From: Clostridium_AM sp964554365
GTDB taxonomy: Bacteria; Bacillota; Clostridia; Clostridiales; Clostridiaceae
Reading direction: 5' to 3'
DNA: 64,000 nt
Assembly: GCA_964554365.1 (NCBI GenBank)
Contig: CAZKOJ010000003.1
Coordinates: forward strand, 1 to 64,000
Notes under the pieces: generated by a model
What the model was told of the DNA's origin: nothing
Databases searched by the model: none
The model's input: the letters and a program-made list of their open reading frames with translations, nothing else
Program-made: the position numbers and the translations under genes
Part shown: positions 8,983 to 17,486 of the stretch, one piece after another
How the letters are laid out: each line of letters begins with the position of its first letter
How positions within the stretch are numbered: position 1 is the stretch's first letter

Positions 8983-9249
8983 GAAAGCTATGACTATAAA
9001 GTAAAAATTGCCGTTGTTACTTCCGCCAGCGTCCATGACAGAAACCTTATGGAAATGATAATTACAGAGCCCGTCGGAATGTATACATCAACCTCAAAAT
9101 CATTATTAGTAAATCTTTCATCATATAGTTCAAAATTTGGAGCAACTTCGATATTGTATGGACTTACTGAAGTAGGTGAGCAAAGTCTTGCTTGTCGCAT
9201 CCTAAATTTGCAAGCCAAGTTTCAAAAAAATAATGCCATATTTGCCTAA
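8983..9249 (+). pseudogene. Remnant of a DDE transposase (IS5/IS1182-like)
   Basis: The frame reads SYDYKVKIAVVTSASVHD, which resembles the YGYKNHVK...AVTSASVHDS block of IS5-like transposases with an internal deletion. Downstream residues do not match a transposase obviously, and no start, catalytic triad or terminal repeats can be seen. It is a short coding scrap. Confidence 0.4.
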
Positions 9250-9491
9250 GTCTACTTCCTAACTCAGGTTTATTACTTCCCTTTGCTGTGAAAATAGCAT
9301 ATTTTGATTTTGAAATTATTTTTCCTACTATATCATCTAGAATTATATAGAGATTATTAACTTTTTTACAAATAATATTTATATGAGAAATTTATTTCTT
9401 ATATATTTAAAGATATAAATTTTTCTGATTATAACCTATAGCTATACAATTTTACAAGTTTAATAAACTTAATTGGCGATAATTTTCTCAC

Positions 9492-9822
9492 TTACCTAAT
9501 CCTCTGCACCTCCAGCTGCCACTTCAACCTAACCGTTCCCACCTCCCCATTTCTATTCTTCGCCACTATACACTTCATAATCCCCTTACTCTTACTATGC
9601 TTGTGATAATACTCATCTCTATACAAGAGCATAACCACATCTGCATCCTGCTCAATATTCCCGGACTCTCTTTAATCGTTAGTTTCTTATATTCTGCTTT
9701 AATAAAATTTAAAGTCAATTTTCTATTATAGAGCTTAATGCTTGAGGCTGCCAGTTCCGATACAGCCTTAGAAACCTTACACCACTGCTCATTGTATTTT
9801 CTTGCACTTGTTAATACTTATT
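9492..9822 (-). pseudogene. Broken replicative DNA helicase (DnaB-type) C-terminus
   Basis: On the minus strand the frame ending at 9492 reads ESGNIEQDADVVMLLYRDEY and KCIVAKNRNGEVGTVRLKW, the classic C-terminal motifs of DnaB (GSIEQDAD, AKNRNGPTG). The leucine codon of the expected D-L-RESG is TAA here, a nonsense mutation. Upstream (about 9670-9822) another frame gives LTSARKYNEQWCKVSKAVSE followed by LAASSIKLYNRKL, a more N-terminal helicase part, with the ATPase core between them deleted. Probably a relic of a prophage or plasmid replication module. Confidence 0.7.
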
Positions 9823-9997
9823 TTTAGGCTGTGTGTTTATTGTTTCCCTATTGACTTAATGCCCCATAAGTCTATATGCTGAATAAAGGGATAAGTTTCG
9901 GAGAAAATATAACAAATGATCTTTTGAATTATATGGAAAAAAACCAAAAAACATTATTGAATTTACAAAAAATGGAATGATGAAAGGAATAAAGTAA

Positions 9998-10696
9998 ATG
10001 TTTTTAAAAGTAGAAAATTTAAAGAAAAGCTATAAGACAGCCGAGGTAACTACGACAGTTCTAAAAGGTGTAGGAATGAATTTAGGCAAAGGTGAGATTG
10101 GAGTGATACTTGGCCCTTCAGGTTCCGGGAAGTCAACCCTTCTTAATATTATAGGTGGAATTGACAGATGCGACTCCGGTATTGTTTCAGTAGATAATAT
10201 TGAAATTACTAAATTAAATGATTCTAAGCTCACAGACTACAGAAGAGAAAATTTAGGCTTCATATTTCAGTTTTACAACTTAATATCTAATCTTACTGTA
10301 GGAGAAAATATAGAGGTTGTTTCAAACATAAGCAGATCCCCGCTAAATACTGATGAAGTTTTAAAAGCCGTAGATATGCTTGATAAAAAGCATAGATTTC
10401 CCAAAGAATTAAGCGGTGGTGAGCAGCAGAGAGTTTCCATTGCAAGAGCAATAGTTAAAAATCCAAAGCTTTTATTATGTGATGAGCCAACCGGTGCACT
10501 TGATTTTTCAACCTCCAGGGAGATATTGAAGCTTCTTGAGAAAATCAACAAGAATTTTGGCTCAACCATACTTATGATAACACATAACACTGCAATCAGT
10601 GATATGGCTAATAAAGTTTATAAGGTAAGAAGTGGAGAAATTGTAGAGAGCATTGCTAATAAGACAACTATGCCTGCAGAAAGGATTAAATGGTAA
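9998..10696 (+). CDS. ABC transporter ATP-binding protein (MacB/LolD type)
   Basis: 232 aa cytoplasmic ATPase powering the FtsX-type permease that follows. Walker A is GPSGSGKST (~39-47), the Q-loop FQFYNL, the signature LSGGEQQRVSIARA (~138), Walker B LLLCDEPTGALD, and the switch histidine in ITHN. The ATG is preceded by GAAAGGAA. Its stop overlaps the permease start (10690), so the two are co-translated. The subfamily exports peptides, lipoproteins or antimicrobials; the cargo is not predictable here. Confidence 0.9.
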   Translation: MFLKVENLKKSYKTAEVTTTVLKGVGMNLGKGEIGVILGPSGSGKSTLLNIIGGIDRCDSGIVSVDNIEITKLNDSKLTDYRRENLGFIFQFYNLISNLTVGENIEVVSNISRSPLNTDEVLKAVDMLDKKHRFPKELSGGEQQRVSIARAIVKNPKLLLCDEPTGALDFSTSREILKLLEKINKNFGSTILMITHNTAISDMANKVYKVRSGEIVESIANKTTMPAERIKW

Positions 10697-12939
10697 TGAT
10701 TATAAATAAAAAAATTAAGAGAACCATGCTTGAAAGCAAATCTCAATACCTTGGTTCCTTATTGCTTATTATTTTTAGCTGCCTTCTTTTTACAATGTTT
10801 AACTTAGTTTCTGTAAATCTGACAGGACTATTATCTTCCTTTGAAAGAGACTATAAGCAGGAAGATGCAAACTTTATGTCCGACAACAAATTAAATAATA
10901 TTGAAGCTTTAGAATCAAAGTTCAATATGATCATAGAGGAAACAAAGTCAGTTGATTATTCGATATCAAAGGATAAAACACTGAGAATATTCAGAGAAAA
11001 CACTAAGGTTGATATACCTGCAATAATTGAAGGCAAAGCTCTAAGTAGCGGCGATATTCTTATTGATCCTTCCTATGCAAAAGCTGATAAATTAAAGATT
11101 GGTGACAGAATAAAAATATATAATCAGAATTTTACTATTTCCGGCTTTATGTCTTTGGCAAATTATATATATCCATTAAAATCAGAATCAGATATCATGA
11201 ATAATCCAAACAATTTCGGTATTGCAGTAATAGGAAAAAATGATTTTAACAGACTAAATAGAGGCAATAGTCTTTATGCTATAAGATTTAATGGTGATAG
11301 AAGCAATTTAGATGTCAGAATATCTCAATTTAAAGATTACTTAAGAAATGAAAATGTTATTATCCTCAGCTGGATGAACGTAACGGATAACCCAAGAGTA
11401 ACCTATATGACTGCAAAGCTTGCCGGAATTGATAAGATGAGCTCATCCATGCCTATAAGCATACTGATTCTTACCTGCATACTAACAGGTATAGTAATGT
11501 GGAGAATGCTAAAGAGAGAAGCTGTTATTATAGGAACTCTTTATGCACTGGGTTATAAAAAAAGAGAGATTATGAAACATTATCTTTTATATCCTTTAGC
11601 CATCTCATTATTAGGTGGTGTACTTGGAACTATACTTGGAACCATAACCTTAAGGCCTATGATTACGTATTATGTGTCATACTTTAATATACCTGTAAGT
11701 TCTTTAAGCTTTAATATAAATTATGTTATAATAAGCATTCTGCTTCCGGTAGTATTTTTGATTATCTGCAGCTATTTTGTTGTAAATAAATCACTTAAAA
11801 ATTCACCTGTTGAACTTATGAGAGGCGGAAAGGAAAAGAATAAGGTTGGCTTTATAGAAAGAACAGTAAAGCTTGATAAGCTAAGTTTTAATACTAAGTT
11901 TAAATTAAGAGAGCTGCTTAGAAGCATACCCAGAAGTGCATTTCTTCTACTTGGTATTATTATGGCAACTATGCTGCTTTTAATGGGCTTTGCGGCAAAG
12001 AGTTCTATGGATTACTTAATCAAAGATTCTTTTAGTGAAGCATTTAAATATAATTATCAATATGTATTTAACTCTGTTCAAAATGGTAAACCGGAAAAAG
12101 GTGAAGCTTTCTCTGAAATACCATTTGCATTAAAATCAGATAACAAGCTAACTTTTACGGTGTATGGTGTAAGCCCTGATTCTCAGTATATTTCCTTTAA
12201 AAACAAAGCAGGCAATGTATTGAAATCGGGTAAAGTTATTATAACAAAACCTCTGGCTGATAAGCTTAATATAAAGCCAAAGGATACTGTCAAGGTTATT
12301 AACAGACTCGACTCAAAAGAGTATAGCATAACAGTTGATAGTATCGCCGAAACCTATATAGGTCAATATATTTATATACCCCTTGATAAACTTAATGATA
12401 TGCTGAAATTCCCCTCAGGTAGCTATACTGGGCTATGGAGTACAGAAAGAATAGATATTCCAGAAAACAAATTATTAGCTGCTATAACAGTTGAAGACAT
12501 GAGAAATGCCTTTAATACAATGACACAGCCCCTTCAGGCTGTTATAGGAGGTATTGCTTTTATGTCCTTTATAATTGGACTTATAGTAATATATGTTGTT
12601 ACTTCCCTTACAATAGATGAAAATAAGGAAAATATATCTCTTATGAAGGTCTTAGGCTACAGGAAGAAGGAGATATATTCTCTGATTCTAAACAGTTCCT
12701 CCTTTATAGTTGTAATCGGCTATATTCTTGGAGTACCACTACTTCTTGCATCCATGCGTGCTCTATTTAAATCAATAACAAAAGACATGAGTGTATCCTT
12801 CCCCGTAACTATAAATTACATTTATGTTTTAATTGGTTTTGTTATAATATACTTAACCTATGAACTATCAAAGTTATTAAGCAGAAGAAAGATAAATAGA
12901 ATTTCTATGGCTGAAGCTTTAAAATCTCGAATGGAATAA
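10690..12939 (+). CDS. ABC transporter permease, two FtsX domains
   Basis: 749 aa. The architecture is an N-terminal membrane segment (about 17-40), a large extracytoplasmic MacB-like domain, three membrane segments of a first FtsX domain (~255-370), a fourth near 415, a second extracytoplasmic domain, and a final FtsX domain (~615-735). The cytoplasmic loop phrases GTLYALGYKKREIMKHY and MKVLGYRKKEIYSL are the typical FtsX coupling helices, present twice. It overlaps the ATPase gene; ATG 10696 (third codon) is an alternative start. Likely exporter of a peptide or drug, or an antimicrobial-resistance pump; no two-component system is adjacent. Confidence 0.88.
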   Translation: MVMIINKKIKRTMLESKSQYLGSLLLIIFSCLLFTMFNLVSVNLTGLLSSFERDYKQEDANFMSDNKLNNIEALESKFNMIIEETKSVDYSISKDKTLRIFRENTKVDIPAIIEGKALSSGDILIDPSYAKADKLKIGDRIKIYNQNFTISGFMSLANYIYPLKSESDIMNNPNNFGIAVIGKNDFNRLNRGNSLYAIRFNGDRSNLDVRISQFKDYLRNENVIILSWMNVTDNPRVTYMTAKLAGIDKMSSSMPISILILTCILTGIVMWRMLKREAVIIGTLYALGYKKREIMKHYLLYPLAISLLGGVLGTILGTITLRPMITYYVSYFNIPVSSLSFNINYVIISILLPVVFLIICSYFVVNKSLKNSPVELMRGGKEKNKVGFIERTVKLDKLSFNTKFKLRELLRSIPRSAFLLLGIIMATMLLLMGFAAKSSMDYLIKDSFSEAFKYNYQYVFNSVQNGKPEKGEAFSEIPFALKSDNKLTFTVYGVSPDSQYISFKNKAGNVLKSGKVIITKPLADKLNIKPKDTVKVINRLDSKEYSITVDSIAETYIGQYIYIPLDKLNDMLKFPSGSYTGLWSTERIDIPENKLLAAITVEDMRNAFNTMTQPLQAVIGGIAFMSFIIGLIVIYVVTSLTIDENKENISLMKVLGYRKKEIYSLILNSSSFIVVIGYILGVPLLLASMRALFKSITKDMSVSFPVTINYIYVLIGFVIIYLTYELSKLLSRRKINRISMAEALKSRME

Positions 12940-12948
12940 AATCCGATA

Positions 12949-12989
12949 ATTCAAGCCAATCTCTTTTAAAATTAGAGGTTGGCTTGAAT
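12949..12989. terminator. Terminator hairpin after the ABC exporter
   Basis: ATTCAAGCCAATCTCT pairs with AGAGGTTGGCTTGAAT (one G-T pair) around a short A-rich loop, immediately after the permease stop. The tail is AT-rich rather than a pure T-run. Confidence 0.65.
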
Positions 12990-13357
12990 CATATTATATA
13001 TTAAGATTTCACTAATGCTAGATATGTTAGCCTTATCAGAAAAATCGACCTTACTTGTGGTACGCTTCATCATACGACATCCTAAACTTTAATGAATTTC
13101 ACTCAATATTCAACTAATTTACTCTCGGCATTCAGCTTCCCATTATAGACATAACCTACTTTACATAAATAGCATTACATACGTTATAATATTTCTTATT
13201 AAATCATACCATATTATCATTTATATTTACAAAATAAAATTAATTTACTTTTATTTCTTAGAATTTACTTAAATGCATATATTTCATATCAACTACGCCA
13301 ATGCACCTCAATAGAATAAAGAGAAACTATGGTGCATCCACAAATTCACACAAAAAG
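12990..13357. other. Intergenic stretch with no recognisable gene
   Basis: About 370 bp of AT-rich DNA without an open frame of note. A segment at 13131-13175 (GGCATTCAGCTTCCCATTAT then AGAC) loosely resembles the AATTTCCCATTATTAG sequence upstream of dus, perhaps a degenerate third copy. Nothing else is seen. Confidence 0.4.
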
Positions 13358-13362
13358 TAAAA

Positions 13363-13395
13363 GCTGCAACAAGAGATTTTAATCTTTGTCACAGC
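13363..13395 (-). terminator. Terminator of tlp
   Basis: On the minus strand GCTGTGACAAAGATT pairs with AATCTCTTGTTGCAGC (imperfect stem), followed by TTTTACTTTTT. Confidence 0.6.
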
Positions 13396-13486
13396 CTTAT
13401 TTATATATGTTTTCTAAAATAAAAAGCACCACTTTTTATGATATTTTTATTTTGGTGTAGGTTAATAATCAATTTAAAAGCAAATT

Positions 13487-13714
13487 TTATTTATATCCAT
13501 TCTTTTTATCTATTGCTTCATCTTTAATTTCTTCTCTCATACCATTAAGAGCTTCCTCTCTTCTCTCATTTTTGGCTATTAAATCTCTTTTGGTTTTTTC
13601 ATCATCTGTTTTTGCAATCATTTCATCAGCAAGCTCACAGTTTTGAATAGTATTATTAATATTATGTTGAATTCTATCTACATTATCTCTTCTGTCATCT
13701 GGGTTATTTTTCAT
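13487..13714 (-). CDS. tlp: Small acid-soluble spore protein Tlp
   Basis: 75 aa, highly charged. The sequence matches the Tlp family of forespore proteins: NPDDRRDNVDRIQHNI near the N-terminus, the KNERREEAL core, and MREEIKDEA near the end. It would be made in the developing spore under forespore sigma factor control. The start ATG is preceded by AAAGGGGATACGAA. It is monocistronic with its own terminator. It is the best evidence in the window for a spore-former. Confidence 0.92.
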   Translation of the reverse strand: MKNNPDDRRDNVDRIQHNINNTIQNCELADEMIAKTDDEKTKRDLIAKNERREEALNGMREEIKDEAIDKKNGYK

Positions 13715-13894
13715 AATTTCGTATCCCCTTTACTTAATTTATATTTATTTAAGGTGAATTTTTTTGTAAAGAAACACCTTTATCTTTATTATTTCTAAAA
13801 ATATATTTATTATGCTATAAAAAAATTCTATAGGGTAAGTTAATGGAGCTAAAGAAGGCACACAGGTAATTGCAATTTATTAACATTGATAAAA

Positions 13895-13922
13895 AGGCAT
13901 GCAAAACTATTAATTTACATGC
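13895..13922 (-). terminator. Terminator of the merR-btrH-like operon
   Basis: GGCATG and CATGCC, extended by TAAA/TTT pairs, form a hairpin which on the minus strand is followed by TTTTTA. It lies ~150 nt past the last minus-strand gene of the cassette, beyond repeat copy A. Confidence 0.5.
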
Positions 13923-13942
13923 CCTGTTTATACTTATCTATT

Positions 13943-14050
13943 TTATTATTTTGGTTTACTTTAAGTTCAGTTAACATAATATTATATTTGTTAACTAAAA
14001 GCCGATAAATGTTTTTAATTTTTTTCAATATGCCTAAAGTGTACCTTTTG
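13943..14050. repeat. Direct repeat copy A (~107 bp)
   Basis: Aligned by eye to 17341-17447, the two stretches are roughly 85% identical over ~107 bp in the same orientation. They share GGTTTACTTTAAG, ACATAATATTAT, TTTGTTAACTAAAA, TTTTAATTTTTTT and TAAAGTGTA. Copy A contains GTTAAC at both ends of its central AT palindrome. The two copies bracket three minus-strand genes (14071-17209). Confidence 0.75.
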
Positions 14051-14070
14051 TAAGCATTCTTTGTTATATT

Positions 14071-15141
14071 TTACACTTCCCCATTTCTAAATCTTTCTTT
14101 GTGATTTTTCCACTTAAGTATAAACTCTTCACTATCTTTATTAAATAACTTATGAAGATCTTCTGAATATCCTGCAAAGCATGTCCCACAATTTTCAGAT
14201 ATATATTCAATAACCTGATCAATTGTTTTCTCACCTTTAAATAAATCAACCTTATATCTACGTTTATCTGAAAATACAAGCACTAGAGTACTGGTTTTAC
14301 CAGCTGGAATAATGCCATATACTTTTCTCTTTGTGTTCTGTTTGTATACCCACATTAACTCTTTAAGTGGAAGAGCAAATACAATTTGCTGAGTTTCAAC
14401 AATCATATAATTTTTAGTTAATATAACGGGTCCATTTTTATATACATTTGATAAGCTAATCTCATTATCAATTTGCTGGCATGCAGCTTCAATATCCCCA
14501 TGACAATAATTTTTTAAACTTTTTAAAGCTATAGAATTTTTTCTCATAACGCCCATAAATAGTACTAAAATATAAACTAGACACACAGCTGCTGTTACAA
14601 AATAGAATAATGCTGAATCAATTGGATTTTTATATTCTAAATATTGATAATATGGTATGTGTTTTTCTCCATTTGATAAAATTTCGTTTTCTTCAATAGA
14701 ATGAGTTAAAATTTTTAGGTCATTATCTTTAATTTCAGTTAGCGTTCCCCTTAATATATAAGGTCCTTTTTCTTGTTTCATAAGTTGTTCATATTCTTTA
14801 TTAGAAACTTCAATTGGTAATATGAATTCTCCAAGTTTTATTGCTAGAAATTTTGATTTTATATTTTCTGATATTTTTATATTGAATTTGCTTCTTGTTT
14901 CTGTCTTTACAACATCTAAATCATATAACTTATCCGATGAAATTTTTATATAGCTCTCGTTATCAAGGGCTTTTTTGTAATCTTTAGTGTCTTTAACAAC
15001 AGTTGGATTGTTAGTATTATCATAATATGTTTTTGCACCAATACTTAATAAAGTAACAATAATTATCCCCATTGCTCCCATTGCTATAAGTCTATAAGTC
15101 CATCTTTTTCTGTAAATTTTCATAAAATATGATTGCTTCAT
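14071..15141 (-). CDS. Uncharacterised two-TM membrane protein
   Basis: The start ATG at 15141 is chosen because AAAAGGAG precedes it; the frame extends 30 codons further upstream without a ribosome-binding site. The 356-aa product has a basic N-terminus, a membrane segment at ~17-37, an extracytoplasmic domain of ~140 residues, a second membrane segment (YFVTAAVCLVYILVLFMGV), and a cytoplasmic C-terminal domain. That domain contains ILTKNYMIVETQQIVFALPL, a strand-rich, PH-like pattern. I do not recognise the family. It is the last gene of the cassette with merR and the BtrH-like gene. Confidence 0.7.
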   Translation of the reverse strand: MKQSYFMKIYRKRWTYRLIAMGAMGIIIVTLLSIGAKTYYDNTNNPTVVKDTKDYKKALDNESYIKISSDKLYDLDVVKTETRSKFNIKISENIKSKFLAIKLGEFILPIEVSNKEYEQLMKQEKGPYILRGTLTEIKDNDLKILTHSIEENEILSNGEKHIPYYQYLEYKNPIDSALFYFVTAAVCLVYILVLFMGVMRKNSIALKSLKNYCHGDIEAACQQIDNEISLSNVYKNGPVILTKNYMIVETQQIVFALPLKELMWVYKQNTKRKVYGIIPAGKTSTLVLVFSDKRRYKVDLFKGEKTIDQVIEYISENCGTCFAGYSEDLHKLFNKDSEEFILKWKNHKERFRNGEV

Positions 15142-15335
15142 TAATGTTTTCTCCTTTTTTAGATAATTTTTTCCACAATGTTTTTTATTATATAGTTTTT
15201 TTACATATTTGTCCATAATTATTAAAGACATTTAGAAAAAATTTTAACTTTTTTATTTTTTCACAAAAAATAAAAGCAATCTTTATGGTTGCAGCGGATA
15301 AGTTTGTCCAAAGCTTTCTTTTCATCTTTTAAATA

Positions 15336-16370
15336 TTATTCTTGTAATATTAATTTATATGCTTTTTCTTCCTTTTCAGCAACGCAGTAAATTTTATCTT
15401 TAATATCATTTGTTATACTATTTTTACCTAGTAAAAATCCGGTTACATCATTAGTTATTTCTTCGATTATTTTACCAGACTCGTAAAATAATTTTGCACT
15501 CTGTTGTAAGTATGGTTTATTATATTTTTCGCTTACATAATTTAATGTATTTGATATAATATCCCTTGAAGCCATATGGAGAGAATCCTTTACGGGTTCA
15601 TAAGGTAATAGCTCTTTAGGCAGCAAAGGAGGAAACCCAGTATATTCAACAAAGTGAAGCAGGCGTCTTCTATATTCTCCTTCATCCAATAGATCTTTCC
15701 ACTGCAGTAGATTATTGCCGAAATCTTTGGTAGCATTTATTCCTAAATAGTTATCAGGAGCTGGATTAAGAATCAACTCTGCTTTTTTCCTAAAACCTGT
15801 ACTTACTATTTCTTCTAAGCTTCTTGGGTTTTCAAATTGGGCAGTAAAAAGGGTATATGGTACATTTATATTCCAATTATCTTCAAGGTCTTGATAAGGA
15901 ACTTCTTGGGGTTCATTTCTATCGTTGTCGTAAATAATAAGTGTCTTTTTTTCATCATCATATCCTACCGCCATTATATAATGGATTGGTATATGAATTT
16001 TGTGATAGGCCCACTCAAAATATGGAAGATAATACATATCTACAGCGCCAAGTATTACAGGAATATCGTTATCTATATATTTTTTTGTTCTATCAAGTGA
16101 AGATTCAAATGATGATTCTTCATTTAGTATAATTCGATAACCTACAATTTCATGCATGAATTCATACATGTTCTTAGTAAATTCATTATTAAAGTACGAG
16201 ATGTGCATATCTTTATTTTCTGAATATAAAGATCCACTTAACATTCCACTTAAACAGAAGAATAAATATTTTGGTGGCCTTTCTCCTGTATGCCATTCAT
16301 ATTGGTCTTCCATACCATTCCAAGCGCAGTTTATAGCACAAGCCTTATGTGGTATTTTTATAATCTTCAT
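15336..16370 (-). CDS. BtrH_N-domain (butirosin-H-like) protein
   Basis: 344 aa. The N-terminal ~150 residues follow the papain-like BtrH_N/DUF4872 pattern: a cysteine near the N-terminus (KACAINCAWNGM), then PVILGAVDMYYL, and IPIHYIMAVGYDDEKKTL with the putative catalytic histidine and IYDND. The C-terminal half is helical. Family members act as acyl- or aminoacyl-transferases or cysteine peptidases in peptide and aminoglycoside tailoring. It follows merR by 8 nt, so they share a transcript. The activity here is inferred only from fold resemblance. Confidence 0.7.
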   Translation of the reverse strand: MKIIKIPHKACAINCAWNGMEDQYEWHTGERPPKYLFFCLSGMLSGSLYSENKDMHISYFNNEFTKNMYEFMHEIVGYRIILNEESSFESSLDRTKKYIDNDIPVILGAVDMYYLPYFEWAYHKIHIPIHYIMAVGYDDEKKTLIIYDNDRNEPQEVPYQDLEDNWNINVPYTLFTAQFENPRSLEEIVSTGFRKKAELILNPAPDNYLGINATKDFGNNLLQWKDLLDEGEYRRRLLHFVEYTGFPPLLPKELLPYEPVKDSLHMASRDIISNTLNYVSEKYNKPYLQQSAKLFYESGKIIEEITNDVTGFLLGKNSITNDIKDKIYCVAEKEEKAYKLILQE

Positions 16371-16378
16371 TTTAAAAC

Positions 16379-17209
16379 CTACCTTTCTTGTATATCTACT
16401 TTTTTTACAGGAAAATATATTTCTGTTATATATTCATCAATACTGCATCCTGACTCCAGACCTTTAATGCATTTTTCAAAAGGTGCTCCTACTTGTTCAT
16501 ATCCTTCACTGTCCATCCAGTCGCATAAGGCTGCATAACCTTCTGATATATAATTAGATGGTCCGGTGAAAATTGTATGTACATGTAGTCCACCCCCAAA
16601 AGCTCTTGTACATAGATTCTTTGTTTTTAATTCTTTATCTACTGGGATGCATACTTCAACATCAGCATAAAATGGGTCAAAGTCTTCATCATAACAAATT
16701 GTTATAGTATGGCCGATTTGTTTGAGCCCGTATTTGCAGGTGTTTTCATATGCCCTATTAATCAGGTTTTGAATATTCTCCATAGAAATTGTGTATCTTA
16801 CTCCTAATACTGTAAGTGGTTTTTGCTCATCTATAACAATGTTAAACTTTCTATTTCTATTAAAAATATCTGTACCTTTTAAAAAGTTTTCATATTCACC
16901 CTTCAGCCCATTTAGTATATGATTCCTATGCATTATCTCTATTTTCAGTTCATTTATCCTGCCTTTTATAAGCTCATCCAAAAGCTTGTTATCATTTACT
17001 GATAGTACACTTTTTATCTCTTCTAATGAAAAACCATAAGCTTTCATTTTGTTGATGACTATTATATCTTTTATCTGTTTTGAATCATAGTAACGATAGC
17101 TATTTTTAGAGTCTATCCTACATGGTTTAAGCAGACCAATCCTGTCATAATGTCTTAACATTTTTGTAGATAATCTAGATATCCTTGAAAACTTGCTAAT
17201 TGTATACAT
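16379..17209 (-). CDS. MerR-family regulator with GyrI-like effector domain
   Basis: 276 aa. Residues 1-70 are a MerR winged helix-turn-helix (YTISKFSRISRLSTKMLRHY, then DRIGLLKP and YRYYDSKQ), followed by a dimerisation helix and a GyrI/BmrR-like ligand-binding domain (~120-270, ending YITEIYFPVKK). Such regulators sense small hydrophobic or cationic compounds, often antibiotics. The start ATG has AAGGAGATAACC upstream. Its own promoter carries the textbook MerR operator in a 19-bp spacer (17281-17311). It is divergent from the ABC/M1/sigma operon, which it may also control. Confidence 0.88.
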   Translation of the reverse strand: MYTISKFSRISRLSTKMLRHYDRIGLLKPCRIDSKNSYRYYDSKQIKDIIVINKMKAYGFSLEEIKSVLSVNDNKLLDELIKGRINELKIEIMHRNHILNGLKGEYENFLKGTDIFNRNRKFNIVIDEQKPLTVLGVRYTISMENIQNLINRAYENTCKYGLKQIGHTITICYDEDFDPFYADVEVCIPVDKELKTKNLCTRAFGGGLHVHTIFTGPSNYISEGYAALCDWMDSEGYEQVGAPFEKCIKGLESGCSIDEYITEIYFPVKKVDIQER

Positions 17210-17280
17210 GGTTATCTCCTTACATCGATGCAGTGTTTTTAAAGCTTTTTGAAATTACATCTTTCCTATAGCTTAGCTTG

Positions 17281-17311
17281 ATTATAAACTTTACCATAGT
17301 GGTAAGGTCAA
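17281..17311 (-). promoter_or_regulatory. MerR-type promoter with 19-bp spacer and operator
   Basis: On the minus strand -35 TTGACC (17306-17311) and -10 TATAAT (17281-17286) are separated by 19 bp. The spacer contains the dyad TTACCA-CTA-TGGTAA (17291-17305). Overlong spacers with a central dyad are the hallmark of promoters twisted open by MerR proteins. It sits ~70 bp before the merR start, so autoregulation is likely. Confidence 0.8.
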
Positions 17312-17319
17312 CAGTTTTT

Positions 17320-17347
17320 TTGACATATGATAAAATTTTTTTATTAT
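17320..17347 (+). promoter_or_regulatory. Candidate promoter of the ABC/M1/sigma operon
   Basis: TTGACA (17320-17325) and TATTAT (17342-17347) are 16 bp apart on the plus strand. The start site would fall inside repeat copy B, giving a ~130-nt leader. Confidence 0.45.
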
Positions 17348-17447
17348 GTTGGTTTACTTTAAGTATTGGTTTACATAATATTATGTTTGTTAACTAAAAT
17401 CCAATAAATCTTTTAATTTTTTTGAATATGCTTAAAGTGTAACTTTT
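17341..17447. repeat. Direct repeat copy B (~107 bp)
   Basis: Partner of 13943-14050. It lies in the leader of the ABC operon and contains the perfect palindrome ACATAATATTATGT (17372-17385) and then GTTAAC. In this position it may be a regulatory region; copy A lies downstream of the cassette with no plus-strand gene after it. Confidence 0.75.
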
Positions 17448-17486
17448 TAATCACTTCATCGAATAAGTAGTGAAGGAGTGATTAAA

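Noticed and set aside
9876..9980. 34-codon ORF just upstream of the ABC ATPase (MLNKGISFGENITNDLLNYM...)
   Set aside because: No clear ribosome-binding site and no recognisable family; it may be the tail of a lost regulator but cannot be supported as a gene.
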